Below, in pieces: positions 28,672-39,329 of a DNA stretch of 64,000 nucleotides (its first letter is position 1; every line of letters begins with the position of its first letter). Origin of the DNA: Mycobacterium sp. 050128 (GTDB lineage Bacteria > Actinomycetota > Actinomycetes > Mycobacteriales > Mycobacteriaceae). A program made the position numbers and the translations under genes. The stretch is taken from assembly GCF_036409155.1 (NCBI RefSeq), contig NZ_JAZGLW010000002.1, forward strand, positions 496,001-560,000. Direction: 5' to 3'. The notes under the pieces are model-generated. The model searched no databases. It saw nothing but the letters and a program-made list of their open reading frames with translations, and was not told the DNA's origin.

Positions 28672-29724
28672 CACGAGCTCGGAGGAGAATCCGGGGCCCA
28701 TCGCGACGACCAGGCCCGGGCTGCCGCTGGCCGGTGGCTTGGCGATGGTGTCACGCAGGACGTGCAACACCGACGCCGACGAGAGGTTGGCGATCTCGCC
28801 CAGTGAGCGCCAGGTCAGCTCGAGCGCCTCGGTGGGCAGCTCGAGGCTCTTCCCGATCGCGTCGATCACCTTGGGACCACCCGGATGGGCCACCCACGCC
28901 TCGATGTCGCCCCTGGTCAGGCTGTGTCCGCCGAGGAATCGGTCGACGTCGCCGGCCAGCTGCCGCTCGATGATCGTGGCGAGCTCCGGGGAGAACACGG
29001 GCTGCAGGCCGGCGGGGCCGACGTTCCACGCCATGATGTGCAGTGATTCCGGGTAGAGGCGGCTGCGGGAATCGACGATGTCGGGCCCGCTGGCACGTAG
29101 CTGCCGGTCTTGTTGGGCGCGACGATCGCCGACGGCCACCACGGCGGCCGCCCCATCACCGAACATTGCGGTCGAGACCAGCCCCGATACGGTCGGCTTG
29201 ACCGTCGGGAAGGTCAGCGAGCACAGCTCGACGGACACCAAGACCGCGACGCCGTCCGGCGCACCCTTCAGGTAGTTGTGCAGGACGGCCACCCCTGCCG
29301 CGCCGCCGGCGCAGCCCAGGCCGAACAGCGGAACCCGGCGCACATCCGGACGCAGGCCGATCCGCCCGGCGATGCGGGCATCCAGCGACGGCACCGCAAC
29401 GCCGGTGACGGTCGTGGTGACGATCATGTCGACGTCGTGGGGTTGCAGTCCCGCCTCGTCGAGAGCACCCAGCAACGCCTCGCAGCCGAGGTTGACGGCG
29501 TTTTCGATGAAGATTTCGTTCGTTTGGGTGAAATCGGTCAGCGACAGGTATTGCTCGAGAGGCAGGACGAGGTGGCGGCTGTTGACCTTCGCCCCGGCAT
29601 GCAGACGCCGGACGATCGCTTCGTGTTCCTGCAAGACCGGGAACTTGACGAATTGGTCGGTAATCTCGCCCTGGCTGTAACTGTGCGGTGGCACTGCACC
29701 GAACACACCTGCGATGACGCTCAT
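28654..29724 (-). CDS. pks11: Type III polyketide synthase (Pks11-like)
   Basis: Chalcone-synthase-family enzyme, 356 residues. Catalytic Cys138 in [11 protein letters not shown], His in [10 protein letters not shown], Asn in [11 protein letters not shown]. tuberculosis Pks11 condenses long acyl starters with malonyl and methylmalonyl units to alkylpyrones. Last gene of the PKS locus, 145 bp after pks9, and it probably has its own promoter as well (29765-29793). AGAGGT precedes ATG 29724. Its 3' end runs into the P450 remnant on the opposite strand. Confidence 0.93.
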   Translation of the reverse strand: MSVIAGVFGAVPPHSYSQGEITDQFVKFPVLQEHEAIVRRLHAGAKVNSRHLVLPLEQYLSLTDFTQTNEIFIENAVNLGCEALLGALDEAGLQPHDVDMIVTTTVTGVAVPSLDARIAGRIGLRPDVRRVPLFGLGCAGGAAGVAVLHNYLKGAPDGVAVLVSVELCSLTFPTVKPTVSGLVSTAMFGDGAAAVVAVGDRRAQQDRQLRASGPDIVDSRSRLYPESLHIMAWNVGPAGLQPVFSPELATIIERQLAGDVDRFLGGHSLTRGDIEAWVAHPGGPKVIDAIGKSLELPTEALELTWRSLGEIANLSSASVLHVLRDTIAKPPASGSPGLVVAMGPGFSSELVLLRWH

Positions 29725-29764
29725 ACCTGACCTCTGCCTAAAATGGTTCCCCCCATTGCACGAA

Positions 29765-29793
29765 AGCTTATGCGGTCCGGTTCAGGGCCGCAA
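29765..29793 (-). promoter_or_regulatory. Candidate pks11 promoter
   Basis: Minus strand: TTGCGG (29793-29788), 17-nt spacer, TAAGCT (29770-29765), fitting the mycobacterial TTGNNN/TANNNT pattern. Leader about 35 nt to ATG 29724. GATATCACCGG at 29819-29829 is a half-match to the GATATC palindromes at 13608 and 55559. Confidence 0.4.
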
Positions 29794-29869
29794 AGATACG
29801 GCTATTCAACATGTGTCGGATATCACCGGATCGGGCCGCGCGGAATCAGGCCCGCCAGCAGGGATTTCG

Positions 29870-32800
29870 TCATTCGGCATCGTGCGCTTTATTGGACTCC
29901 AATGCCATAGCGATCAACGCATCGGTGCTCAACGAGTCGATGAGCTCATCGTCGACCGCGGGATCGGCGCGCAGTGTTTCCGATTCGCCCGCGAGCAGCA
30001 AGAGTTTGTCGAGCAAGCCCGTTCGCCGAAGTTCGCTCAGCGGAATTTTTCTCAGCGCCGCCCACGTCTTCTCGTCGTCGGAAGCGTCGCGTTCGTCGTG
30101 CAGCAGTTGGCGACGCAGCTGATCGGCCAACGCCGACGGAGTGGGAAAATCGAATATCAGCGTGCGCGACAAGGCCAATCCGGTAGCGGCTTTCAGCCGG
30201 TTGCGCAATTCGACGCCGGACAGCGATTCAAAGCCGATGTCGGAAAAGGCGCGCTCGATATCGATGTCGCGACCGCTCGAGTGCCCCAGCACCGTTGCCG
30301 CGTGAGCGCGCACCAGTTCCACCAACTGCCGGTGCTGGTCCTCGGGGGCCAGTGCTCGCAACTGCTCGGCCAGATCCGCCGCCCGGTCCATCAACGGCGC
30401 CGGTGAGTCCGCGCGGGTCCCCAACCAAAACCGTTGCCGGGCAAAGCCGTACGTCGGCAAATCGACGCGCCGTCCACCGAGGCCGTTCAGGATCGACGGC
30501 CAATCAACCGCCGCGCCGTGGACGAAGAGTTGCCCGGCCGCGCTCAGGAGCGCGTCGATTTCCGGCTGTTCCTTGATCAGCGTGGCCACCGCGGCGGCAT
30601 GCTCGGTATTCAGCGACTGCTCCATCGCCGCGCTCAGGCCCGCGGCGGGACCCACCTCGACAAACACGTTGGCCCCCAACGATTCCGCCAACCGAACGCC
30701 GTCGACGAAGCGCACCGGCCGGCGTACATGTTCAACCCAGTATTCTGCCGTTGCATAGTCGGCGCCAGCCAACTCGCCAGTCACGTTGGACACCAAGCCA
30801 ATCCGCGGTTCGTCGGCTTTGACATCAGCTATCAGGCGGGCAAATTCGTCCATCATGGGCTCGACCAGGGCCGAATGAAACGCATGCGACACCGCGAGGC
30901 GGTGTACCCGCGCCCCCTGTTGCGCCAATCGGTCGGCCACGGCGGCCACCGGGGCCTCGGCGCCCGAAAGCACCACGGAGTTTTGGGCATTGACCGCGGC
31001 GATGGCCACGCCATCGGTGAGCAACGGGGTTACGACGTCCTCGCTGGCGGCGACGGCGATCATCACGCCACCGGCCGGCAACGCGGCCATCAAGCGGCCC
31101 CGGGCCGCGACGAGCCGCGCGGCGTCGTCGAGTGTGAGCACGCCCGCGACGTGCGCAGCGGTGATCTCCCCCACCGAATGGCCCATCACCAGATCCGGTT
31201 CGACTCCCCAGCTTTGCAGCAATGCCGCCACTGCCACCTCGATGGCGAACAGCGCCGGCTGTGCATATTCGGTATTCGCCAACAACTCTCGGTCGACGCC
31301 CCAGATCACGTTGCGCAATCCCGAACGCAGCGCGACATCCAACGCGTCCACCGCCTCGTCGAATGCCCGAGCGAAGACCGGAAAGCGGTCGTAGAGCTGT
31401 TGGCCCATCCCCAACCATTGCGAACCTTGGCCGGGAAACACGAACACGGTCTTGCCGGCTGCTCGAGCGCGGCCGGTTACCGCGCCCGGGTCTGCGGTGG
31501 CCAACCGCGTCAAGCCCGCGGTGAGGGCCAGACGATCACTGCCCACCAGCACCGCCCGGTGTTCGAAGGCCGACCGCGTGGTGGCCAGCGACCACGCCAC
31601 ATCCGTCACGGTGGCAGCGTCGTCGGACGCGAGGTGGGCGGCCAACCTCCCGGCCTGGTTGACCAAGGCTTGCTCCGAGCGCGCCGACAGCACCCAGGGC
31701 AGCGTGGTGACTCGTTGCGGTTCGGCGACAACACTTTCCGGCTGCGCGGGCGCTTGCTCGACGATCACATGCGCATTCGTCCCGCCCATTCCGAACGACG
31801 ACACGCCGGCCCGGCGCGGCCGGTCCCGGTCCGGCCACGCTGCCAGTGCGGTATTGACTTGCAGCCCTTGGCGTTTCAGGTCATTACCGACAGAGTCTGG
31901 GTCGTAGTTGAGGCTTGGCGGAATCACCGCGTTTTCGACGGCCAGTACCGCTTTGAGCAAGCCCGCGATTCCGGCGGCACTGCCGGTGTGGCCAATGTTG
32001 GTTTTCACCGAGCCCACCCGCACCGGGTTCTGTTGGCGCTCGGCGAAGATCTCACCCAGTGCCCGCGCCTCGACCGGGTCGCCGACTTCGGTTCCGGTGC
32101 CGTGCGCCTCGACATAGTCGATGTCGTCGGCACCCAGGCCGGCGCGGGCCAGCGCCCGGCGGATGACGTCGGCTTGCCCGGAGACCGACGGCACGGTCTG
32201 GCCGGCGGAGCTGTGGCCGGCATTGCCGACCGCACTGGCACGGATGACGGCGCGGATGCGGTTTCCGTCTTTCAGTGCGGCGGTCAGCGGCTTCAACAGG
32301 ATCATGCCGGCACCCTCGGACCGCACGTAACCATCCGCGCGTCCGTCGAAGGCGTAGGTGTGGCCGGAAGTCGACATTGCGCCGAATTCCGTTTCGAGCA
32401 TCGCGGTTTCGTCGGCCAGGTTGAGGTGGATCCCGCCGGCTATCGCGAGCGGTGACTCGCCCGCACGCAGGCTTTCGCAGGCCAGGTGCACCGCGACCAG
32501 CGAGGACGATTGACCGGAATCGACGGTCATGCTGGTCCCCTGCAAGCCGAGCGCATAGGAGATCCGGTTGGCGATCATGGCGCGCGTGACGCCGCCGAAG
32601 GAGTAGTGGTCGAGATTGTCCGCGCCGTCGCGAAGCGTCAGCACGGCGTAGTCGTCGGTCATCGCCCCGAGGTAGATCGAAACCTGTTCGCCGCGAAGGG
32701 TTTCCGGTATCAGAAAAGCGTCTTCGAACAGCTCCCAGGCCAGTTCGAGTGCAACCCGCTGACGTGGGTCCATCGCGCTGGCCTCGCGTGGCGACAGATT

Positions 32801-32947
32801 GAAGAAGTCGGCGTCGAATTCGGCGATGTCACCGGGTAGCCGGGTCTCCTCCAATCCGTCGCGAACGAGCTGCCAAAAGTCCCGCGGGTTGGCGGCACCG
32901 GGCAACCTGCAGGCGAGGCCGATGACTGCGACGTCAATGGATGACAT
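29870..32947 (-). CDS. pks9: Type I PKS loading module KSQ-AT-ACP (Pks9-like)
   Basis: 1025 residues. The ketosynthase (about 3-420) has Gln146 where the nucleophile Cys should be: VDSGQSSSL instead of VDTACSSSL; codon 32512-32510 reads CAA. Both KS His motifs remain (EAHGTGTE, NIGHTG). This is the KSQ signature of decarboxylating loading modules. The acyltransferase (about 490-790) has GHSVGE and HAFH, the malonyl-type pair. The ACP (about 860-935) carries DIGFESLSGVELRNR. No DH, ER or KR. There is no N-terminal docking helix (starts directly [10 protein letters not shown]), as expected for a loading protein, but a C-terminal docking tail (DELIDSLSTDALIAMAL). Start ATG overlaps the pks8/17 stop by 1 base (TGATG). 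Confidence 0.92.
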   Translation of the reverse strand: MSSIDVAVIGLACRLPGAANPRDFWQLVRDGLEETRLPGDIAEFDADFFNLSPREASAMDPRQRVALELAWELFEDAFLIPETLRGEQVSIYLGAMTDDYAVLTLRDGADNLDHYSFGGVTRAMIANRISYALGLQGTSMTVDSGQSSSLVAVHLACESLRAGESPLAIAGGIHLNLADETAMLETEFGAMSTSGHTYAFDGRADGYVRSEGAGMILLKPLTAALKDGNRIRAVIRASAVGNAGHSSAGQTVPSVSGQADVIRRALARAGLGADDIDYVEAHGTGTEVGDPVEARALGEIFAERQQNPVRVGSVKTNIGHTGSAAGIAGLLKAVLAVENAVIPPSLNYDPDSVGNDLKRQGLQVNTALAAWPDRDRPRRAGVSSFGMGGTNAHVIVEQAPAQPESVVAEPQRVTTLPWVLSARSEQALVNQAGRLAAHLASDDAATVTDVAWSLATTRSAFEHRAVLVGSDRLALTAGLTRLATADPGAVTGRARAAGKTVFVFPGQGSQWLGMGQQLYDRFPVFARAFDEAVDALDVALRSGLRNVIWGVDRELLANTEYAQPALFAIEVAVAALLQSWGVEPDLVMGHSVGEITAAHVAGVLTLDDAARLVAARGRLMAALPAGGVMIAVAASEDVVTPLLTDGVAIAAVNAQNSVVLSGAEAPVAAVADRLAQQGARVHRLAVSHAFHSALVEPMMDEFARLIADVKADEPRIGLVSNVTGELAGADYATAEYWVEHVRRPVRFVDGVRLAESLGANVFVEVGPAAGLSAAMEQSLNTEHAAAVATLIKEQPEIDALLSAAGQLFVHGAAVDWPSILNGLGGRRVDLPTYGFARQRFWLGTRADSPAPLMDRAADLAEQLRALAPEDQHRQLVELVRAHAATVLGHSSGRDIDIERAFSDIGFESLSGVELRNRLKAATGLALSRTLIFDFPTPSALADQLRRQLLHDERDASDDEKTWAALRKIPLSELRRTGLLDKLLLLAGESETLRADPAVDDELIDSLSTDALIAMALESNKAHDAE

Positions 32948-35900
32948 CAGGGGCCGATATCGTCATCGAGGATCGCGAAGAGTTCGCGTTCGGTGGCGGT
33001 GGTGATGTCCTCGTCGACGACGTGCGATTCGCTGGTCGTCAGCGGCGACGGGGATTCCAACTCGTTCACGATGGCCTGGATGCGGGCGGCCAAGCGGGTT
33101 TTTTCGTCCGGCGTCCAATTGGGTTGGTCGACCAGTGTTTGCAACTCGCGGGCGATGTCATTGAAGCGTGCGAAACGCGCCAGCTGGTCCGATGCGGCCG
33201 CCGGCGCACCGGTGGTCACCGAGTCGAGCTGTTCGTCGATGTGTGCGGCGAGGGCCGCGGGTGTGGGGAAGTCGAAGATCAGGCTCGGGGAAAGGGTAAG
33301 CCCGGTAGCCATTTTGATGCGGTTGCGCAGTTCCACCGCGGTCAGCGAGTCGAACCCGAGGTCCTGGAACGGCAGCTGGGCCTCGATGTCGGCGTTGGAC
33401 CTGCCCAGAACGGTAGCGGCGTTGGTGCACACCAGTTCCACCAACTGGTGGTGACGCTGTTCGGGACTGAGTCCCTGCAGCCGGGTGGCCAGCCCCGACG
33501 TCGACACCGCTGCGTCGGCATCACTGATCAGTCGTCGACCCGGCCGCCTGACCAGGTCACGCAGCACCGGCGGAACGGCACCGCCCGCGCCCAGCCCCGC
33601 CGAGTCGATGCGGGCGGCCACCAGCAGCGGGCGGTCGGCGAGCATGGCCTCGTCGAATACCTGGAGTGCGTGCGGAGTGGACAGCGGCGCCAACCCGGCC
33701 CGGCTCATCCGGGCCTTGTCGCGATCGCTGAGGTGTTGGGTCATGCCGCTGGCCTGTTCCCAGAGTCCCCAGGCGATCGACAACCCCGCCAGACCGTGCG
33801 CTCGCCGGTAGGCGGCAAGACCGTCGAGGAAGCTGTTCGCCGCGGCATAGTTGCCCTGCCCCGGGGAACCCACAATGCCGGCCATCGACGAGAACATCAC
33901 GAACGCCGACAAGTCCATATCCCGGGTGAGCTCGTGCAGGTTCCAGGCACCGTCGACCTTGCTCCGCAAAACCGTGTCCATGCGTTGCGGCGTCAGCGAC
34001 GCGATCAGCCCGTCGTCGAGCACTCCGGCGGCGTGGAACACGCCCTTGAGTGGATACTGCGTGGGCAACCCGGCGATCAGCCCCGCCAACGCATCTCGAT
34101 CGGCGACATCGCAGGCCACCACCGACACCTCGGCCCCGGCCATTTCGAGCTGATCCACCAGCTCCGCCACGCCCTCGCCTTGCGCGCCGCTGCGGCTGGC
34201 CAATACGACCTGGGCCACTCCGTAACGCGCTACCAGGTGTGCGGCCACCGCCGAGCCGGCCATGCCGGTGCCCCCGGTGATCAGCACGCTGCCCCCGGCC
34301 AGCCCGCCGGTCGAGCTCGCCAGCACCGGATCGTCCGGACCGTCCGGAAGGGTCAGCACCACCTTGCCGATCTGGCGGGCCTGGCTGACGAACCGATACG
34401 CCGACGAGGCGCAGCGCACGTCGAATGCCTTGACCGGCAACGGCTTCAGCACGCCCGCGTCGAACAGTGCGATCAGGTCGGACAGCATCGAGGCGATGTG
34501 GTCCGGGCCGGCCTCCATCAGGTCGAAGGCCCGGTACGTCACGCCCGGCGCCATCGATGCGGGGTCGCGAAGATCGGTCTTGCCCATCTCGATGAACCGG
34601 CCGCCCCCGACCAGCAGTCGCAGCGAGGCATCGAGAAATTCGCCGGCCAGCGAGTTGAGCACCACATCGACCCCGGCCCCGCCGGTGGTGGCCAGGAACT
34701 TGTCCTCGAAATCCAGACTCCGGGTGTCGCCGATGTGATCGTCGTCAAAGCCCATCGCCCGCAACGTGTCCCACTTGCCACGGCTGGCGGTCGCGAATAC
34801 CTCCGCACCCCAGTGCCGGGCCAGCTGCACCGCGGCCATCCCCACCCCGCCCGTGGCGGCGTGCACCAACACCCGCTCGCCGGCCTTGAGCCCCGCCAGC
34901 TCCGACAACCCGTACAGGGCGGTCAAGAACACCACCGGCACGCTCGCGGCCTGCGGCAGCGACCAGTCGTCCGGCACCGTCGTCACCAACCGGGCATCCA
35001 CAATCGCTTCGGATCCAACGACTCCCAGCAAGCCCAGCACCGCATCGCCGACCGACAGCCCCTGGACCCCGGGGCCGACCTCGAGCACCACCCCGGCTCC
35101 CTCGGCGCCGAGTTCGCCGCCACCGGGATACATCCCCAACGCCACCAACACATCCCGGAAGTTCACCCCGACCGCGGCCACCGCCACCCGCACCTGCCCG
35201 GAAGCCAGCTCCGCCGGCGCGGCCGGAGCGACCACCACGTCTTCCAAGGTGCCGCCACCGCCGGCGGCCAGCCGCCAACCGCCGGGCGGCAGCTCCAGCA
35301 CGGCTCCTGCCCCGACGGCGCCCAGCCGCGCCGCGTGCGCGACGCCGGAACGCACCACCAATTGCGGTTCCCCGCAAGCGATCACCTCGGCGATATCCAG
35401 CGAACCGTCGGTATCGACCAGCACCACCCGGCCCGGCTGCTCGGCCTGCGCCGAACGCACCAACCCCCAGACCGCCGCGCCCGCCAAATCCGTCACATCC
35501 TCGCCGGCCACACTGACCGCGCCGCGAGTCAGCACGACGAACGGCCCCGCGTCGCCGCCGGCCAACCACGACTGCAACACCCCCAACGCCTCGTGCGTGG
35601 CCGCATACACCGACTCCACCGTCGCGCCCGAGCCCGGCTCCCACACCGTCAGGTTCTCGGTGGCAACCGCACCGGGCTCCAACGACACCGGGGTCCATGC
35701 GAGTTCGTACAGGCCGCCGCCGCCGGCTGCAGCGGCCAGGGCGGCCGATAGCGCACCGATCGAAATCGGCCGAACCACCAACTCCCGCACCGACAAAACC
35801 GGCAGACCCGTTCCGTCGGCCAAGTCCACGGACACCGCGCCGCTACCGGCCGGCGCAATGCGTACCCGGACCCGGGAGGCGCCGGCGGCATGCAGGCAGA

Positions 35901-38900
35901 CTCCCTGCCAGGAGAACGGCAGCATCGTCGAATCGCCACCCTCGGCAATCCCCCAGGCGTGCAACGCGGCATCCAGCACGACGGGATGAATCCCGAAGCC
36001 GCCCATGGTCACGCCGTCGCCGGCACTCACTTCGGCAAAGACCTCTTGCCCGCGCCGCCACAGCGTTCGCAGACCGCGGAACGCCGGGCCGTAGTCGTAG
36101 CCGCGCGCCGCCAGTACCTCGTACACGTCGCCGGCCTCGACCACCGAAGCCCCGACCGGCGGCCACACCGACAAATCCGCCGCGGGTTCGGGCGCCGCGG
36201 CACTCAACGAGCCCTGGGCGTGTAGCACCCAGACCGAATCCGTGGCCGCACCACGCGAATACACCCACACGGCGCGGGAGCCCGACTCCCCCGCCGCGTC
36301 GACGACGACCTGCACGCGCGCCGCGCCGCCCGGCGGCAACACCAACGGCGCCAACAAGGTCAGCTCGTCGACCACCGAGCAGCCGACCTCATCGCCGGCC
36401 CGCAATGCCAGCTCGACAAACCCGGCGCCGGGGAACAACACCACGCCGTCGACGACGTGGTCGGCCAGCCAGGGCGATCCGCTTACCGACAACGAACCTG
36501 TCAGCACCACGCCGCCGGAGTCGGGCCGCTCCACCACCGCACCCAGCAACGGATGCGCGGCTCGGGCCAACCCGACACTGCTCACGTTGCCCGATCCCAC
36601 CGCTCCAAGGGGCAGCCAGAATCGTTGCCGGACAAAGCCGTACGTGGGTAGGTCGACGCGGTGCCCGTTTCCTACCGCCGCGGCCCAGTCCACGGGGACG
36701 CCGATGGTGAACAACTGCCCGAGTGCCTTGAGTGCCGACTCCGCTTCGGGGCGGTCCTTGGCCACTGTAATCACCGATGTCGCCTGCTCGGTGGTCAACG
36801 ACTGCTCGACGGCAGCGGTGAGACCGCGACCCGGACCGACCTCCACGAAAGCCCGGGCGCCCAACGACTCGGCAGCGCGCACCCCGTCGGCGAAACGGAC
36901 CGGTCGGCGCACATGCTCGACCCAGTACTCCGGCGATCCGTAGCCGGGCCCGGCCAGTTCGCCAGTGAGGTTGGACACCAAACCTATTCGCGGCGGTGCG
37001 GGTGAGACGCCGGCGACCAGTTGCGCAAACTCCCCGAGCATCGGCTCCATCAGCGCGGAGTGGAAGGCATGCGAGACCGCGAGTCGATGTACCCGCCGGC
37101 CGTGGGCCGCGAGTTCGTCGGACACCGCGGTGACCGCGGCCTCGGCACCGGAGATCACCACGGCGTCAGGGCCGTTGACCGCCGCGAGATTCACCTCCGC
37201 GCCCAGCAACGGCAACACTTCGGCTTCGCTGGCGGCAACCGCGACCATCGCGCCCCCGGGCGGCAATGCCGCCATCAACCGGCCGCGCCCCGCAACGACT
37301 TTCGCCGCATCCGCGAGCGACAGCACGCCCGCCACGTAGGCCGCGGTGATCTCGCCGACGGAATGGCCGGTCACCACGTCGGGCAGCACGCCCCAGTGCT
37401 GAAGCAACGCCGCGACCGCCACCTCGACGGCGAACAGCGCCGATTGCGCGAACTCGGTACTCTGCAGCAGCTCGGCGTCCTCGCCCCAGATCACGTGCCG
37501 CAGTGGTAAACGCAGAAGCGGATCCAGTGCGGCGACCGCCTCGTCGAATGCGCGGGCGAACTCCGGAAAGCGGTCGTAGAGCTGCTGGCCCATCCCCAGC
37601 CACTGCGACCCCTGGCCGGGAAACACGAACACGGTCTTGCCCGCCGAGCGGACCCGCCCAGCCGTGACGCCGGCACTCGGCTCACCGGCGGCTAATTCGC
37701 TCAAGCCGGCGATCAGATGGTCCCGGTCCGCGCCGACCACGACGGCTCGATGGTCGAACACCGCGCGTGTCGTCACCAGGGACCACGCCACGTCCACCGG
37801 GCTCAGCTTCGCGTCCCCGGACACGTGGGCGAGCAACCGCTTGGCCTGATTGGCCAAGGCCTGCTCGGAGCGAGCCGACAGCACCCACGCCGTCTCGCGC
37901 GGATCCGGTTCGGCGACAACATCTTCGGCTTCGGCAGCCGGTGGCTGCTCGATGATCACGTGCGCGTTCGTACCACTGATCCCGAACGACGAGACGCCGG
38001 CCCGGCGTGGCCCATTGCCGCTCGGCCAGGCTCGCGACTCGGTCAACAACGATACCGCGCCCGACGACCAATCCACATGCGGCGAAGGCACATCCACGTG
38101 CAGGCTTTTCGGCAGCACGCCGTGCTGGATCGCCTCGATCATCTTGATGACTCCGGCGACGCCCGCGGCGGCCGAGGTGTGACCGATGTTCGATTTGATC
38201 GACCCCAGCCACAGCGGACGGTCCGCCGGCCGATCCTGGCCATAGGTCGCCAACAACGCTTGCGCCTCAATCGGATCGCCCAGCACGGTTCCGGTGCCGT
38301 GACCCTCGACGACATCGACGTCGGCGGCGGTCAGGCCGGCGCCGGCCAGCGCGGTGCGGATGACGCGTTGTTGGGAGGGCCCGTTCGGGGCGGTCAGCCC
38401 GTTGGACGCGCCATCCTGGTTGACGGCGGTCCCGCGCACGATCGCCAACACCGGGTGTCCCGCTCGGCGCGCGTCGGCCAACCGCTCCACCACCAGGACA
38501 CCGGCGCCTTCCGACCAGGCGGTGCCGTCGGCGGCCCCGGCGTACACCTTGCAGCGGCCATCGGGGGCCAGCGCTCGCTGGCGGCTGAATTCGACGAAGG
38601 CGGCGGGTGTGGCCATGACCGTGACGCCGCCGACCAGGGCCAGATCGCATTCCCCCGAGCGCAACGACTGCGCGGCCAGGTGCAGCGCCACCAGCGACGA
38701 CGAACACGCCGTATCCACCGACACGGCCGGGCCTTCCAGGCCCAGCACATACGACACCCGGCCCGAGGTCACACTCAACGTCGAGCCGGTGAGCCCGTAG
38801 CCCTCCAGCTCGCCTTCCACCTGCCCGCCGTAGCCGGCATGGATCACACCGGCAAACACGCCCGTCGCCGACCCCCGCAACCCCAACGGGTCAACTCCCG

Positions 38901-39312
38901 CGCGCTCCAACGCTTCCCACGAAAGCTCCAGCATCAAGCGCTGCTGCGGATCCATCGCCAGCGCCTCGCTCGGGCCCACCCCGAAGAACCCGGCATCGAA
39001 ATCGCCGGCGTCGCCGAGAAATGATCCCTGCCGCACGTACATCTTGCCAGGGGCATCGGGGTCGGGATCGTACAACCCCGCCACGTCCCAACCCCGGTCC
39101 GGAGGAAAATCCGACACGGCGTCACGGCCCTCAACCACCATGTCCCACAATGCTTCCGGCGAATCCACTCCACCCGGATACCGGCACGCCATCCCGACCA
39201 CCGCCACCGGCTCGGACAGTTTGCCCTCGAGTTCGGCCACCCGGCGTCGCGTGCGCCGCAGATCTGCGGTCAGCCGCTTCAGGTAATCAAGATGTTTGTC
39301 GGTGTCCGACAC
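32947..39312 (-). CDS. pks8: Type I PKS, one fully reducing module (unsplit Pks8-Pks17)
   Basis: 2121 residues: N-terminal docking coiled coil (4-30, [20 protein letters not shown]), KS with Cys203 (VDTACSSSL), malonyl-type AT (GHSVGE...HAFH), DH with [13 protein letters not shown] ([20 protein letters not shown]), KR ([11 protein letters not shown], with LDD of B-type ketoreductases in [12 protein letters not shown]), ACP ([15 protein letters not shown]), C-terminal docking tail ([15 protein letters not shown]). No thioesterase. GTG 39312 is preferred because AAGGAG precedes it; the open frame continues to 39498 inside pks7. H37Rv has this as two genes, pks8 and pks17. Coupled to pks9 by TGATG; pks7 ends 17 bp before. 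Confidence 0.92.
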   Translation of the reverse strand: MSDTDKHLDYLKRLTADLRRTRRRVAELEGKLSEPVAVVGMACRYPGGVDSPEALWDMVVEGRDAVSDFPPDRGWDVAGLYDPDPDAPGKMYVRQGSFLGDAGDFDAGFFGVGPSEALAMDPQQRLMLELSWEALERAGVDPLGLRGSATGVFAGVIHAGYGGQVEGELEGYGLTGSTLSVTSGRVSYVLGLEGPAVSVDTACSSSLVALHLAAQSLRSGECDLALVGGVTVMATPAAFVEFSRQRALAPDGRCKVYAGAADGTAWSEGAGVLVVERLADARRAGHPVLAIVRGTAVNQDGASNGLTAPNGPSQQRVIRTALAGAGLTAADVDVVEGHGTGTVLGDPIEAQALLATYGQDRPADRPLWLGSIKSNIGHTSAAAGVAGVIKMIEAIQHGVLPKSLHVDVPSPHVDWSSGAVSLLTESRAWPSGNGPRRAGVSSFGISGTNAHVIIEQPPAAEAEDVVAEPDPRETAWVLSARSEQALANQAKRLLAHVSGDAKLSPVDVAWSLVTTRAVFDHRAVVVGADRDHLIAGLSELAAGEPSAGVTAGRVRSAGKTVFVFPGQGSQWLGMGQQLYDRFPEFARAFDEAVAALDPLLRLPLRHVIWGEDAELLQSTEFAQSALFAVEVAVAALLQHWGVLPDVVTGHSVGEITAAYVAGVLSLADAAKVVAGRGRLMAALPPGGAMVAVAASEAEVLPLLGAEVNLAAVNGPDAVVISGAEAAVTAVSDELAAHGRRVHRLAVSHAFHSALMEPMLGEFAQLVAGVSPAPPRIGLVSNLTGELAGPGYGSPEYWVEHVRRPVRFADGVRAAESLGARAFVEVGPGRGLTAAVEQSLTTEQATSVITVAKDRPEAESALKALGQLFTIGVPVDWAAAVGNGHRVDLPTYGFVRQRFWLPLGAVGSGNVSSVGLARAAHPLLGAVVERPDSGGVVLTGSLSVSGSPWLADHVVDGVVLFPGAGFVELALRAGDEVGCSVVDELTLLAPLVLPPGGAARVQVVVDAAGESGSRAVWVYSRGAATDSVWVLHAQGSLSAAAPEPAADLSVWPPVGASVVEAGDVYEVLAARGYDYGPAFRGLRTLWRRGQEVFAEVSAGDGVTMGGFGIHPVVLDAALHAWGIAEGGDSTMLPFSWQGVCLHAAGASRVRVRIAPAGSGAVSVDLADGTGLPVLSVRELVVRPISIGALSAALAAAAGGGGLYELAWTPVSLEPGAVATENLTVWEPGSGATVESVYAATHEALGVLQSWLAGGDAGPFVVLTRGAVSVAGEDVTDLAGAAVWGLVRSAQAEQPGRVVLVDTDGSLDIAEVIACGEPQLVVRSGVAHAARLGAVGAGAVLELPPGGWRLAAGGGGTLEDVVVAPAAPAELASGQVRVAVAAVGVNFRDVLVALGMYPGGGELGAEGAGVVLEVGPGVQGLSVGDAVLGLLGVVGSEAIVDARLVTTVPDDWSLPQAASVPVVFLTALYGLSELAGLKAGERVLVHAATGGVGMAAVQLARHWGAEVFATASRGKWDTLRAMGFDDDHIGDTRSLDFEDKFLATTGGAGVDVVLNSLAGEFLDASLRLLVGGGRFIEMGKTDLRDPASMAPGVTYRAFDLMEAGPDHIASMLSDLIALFDAGVLKPLPVKAFDVRCASSAYRFVSQARQIGKVVLTLPDGPDDPVLASSTGGLAGGSVLITGGTGMAGSAVAAHLVARYGVAQVVLASRSGAQGEGVAELVDQLEMAGAEVSVVACDVADRDALAGLIAGLPTQYPLKGVFHAAGVLDDGLIASLTPQRMDTVLRSKVDGAWNLHELTRDMDLSAFVMFSSMAGIVGSPGQGNYAAANSFLDGLAAYRRAHGLAGLSIAWGLWEQASGMTQHLSDRDKARMSRAGLAPLSTPHALQVFDEAMLADRPLLVAARIDSAGLGAGGAVPPVLRDLVRRPGRRLISDADAAVSTSGLATRLQGLSPEQRHHQLVELVCTNAATVLGRSNADIEAQLPFQDLGFDSLTAVELRNRIKMATGLTLSPSLIFDFPTPAALAAHIDEQLDSVTTGAPAAASDQLARFARFNDIARELQTLVDQPNWTPDEKTRLAARIQAIVNELESPSPLTTSESHVVDEDITTATERELFAILDDDIGP
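33720..35640. repeat. Near-identical direct repeat in pks8/17 (ER-KR region), copy A
   Basis: Almost base-for-base the same as 40109-42023 in pks7, at a constant offset of 6389 bp over the KR part and 6383 after a small indel. Spot comparisons at 33732/40121, 34532/40921 and 35561/41944 show long runs of identity; flanking KS, AT and DH segments are clearly less similar. Suggests recent gene conversion or duplication. Confidence 0.8.
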
Positions 39313-39329
39313 GGGCGCTCCTTGGCGTC

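Noticed and set aside
30434..32455. 673-codon plus-strand frame opposite pks9
   Set aside because: Shadow frame; PKS motifs are continuous on the minus strand.
32941..35751. Long plus-strand open frame opposite pks8/17 (936 codons)
   Set aside because: Antisense shadow of a high-GC gene: Arg/His/Gln/Gly-rich, no motif, and the minus strand encodes clear PKS domains. The same applies to 39021-42188 (1055 codons) opposite pks7.
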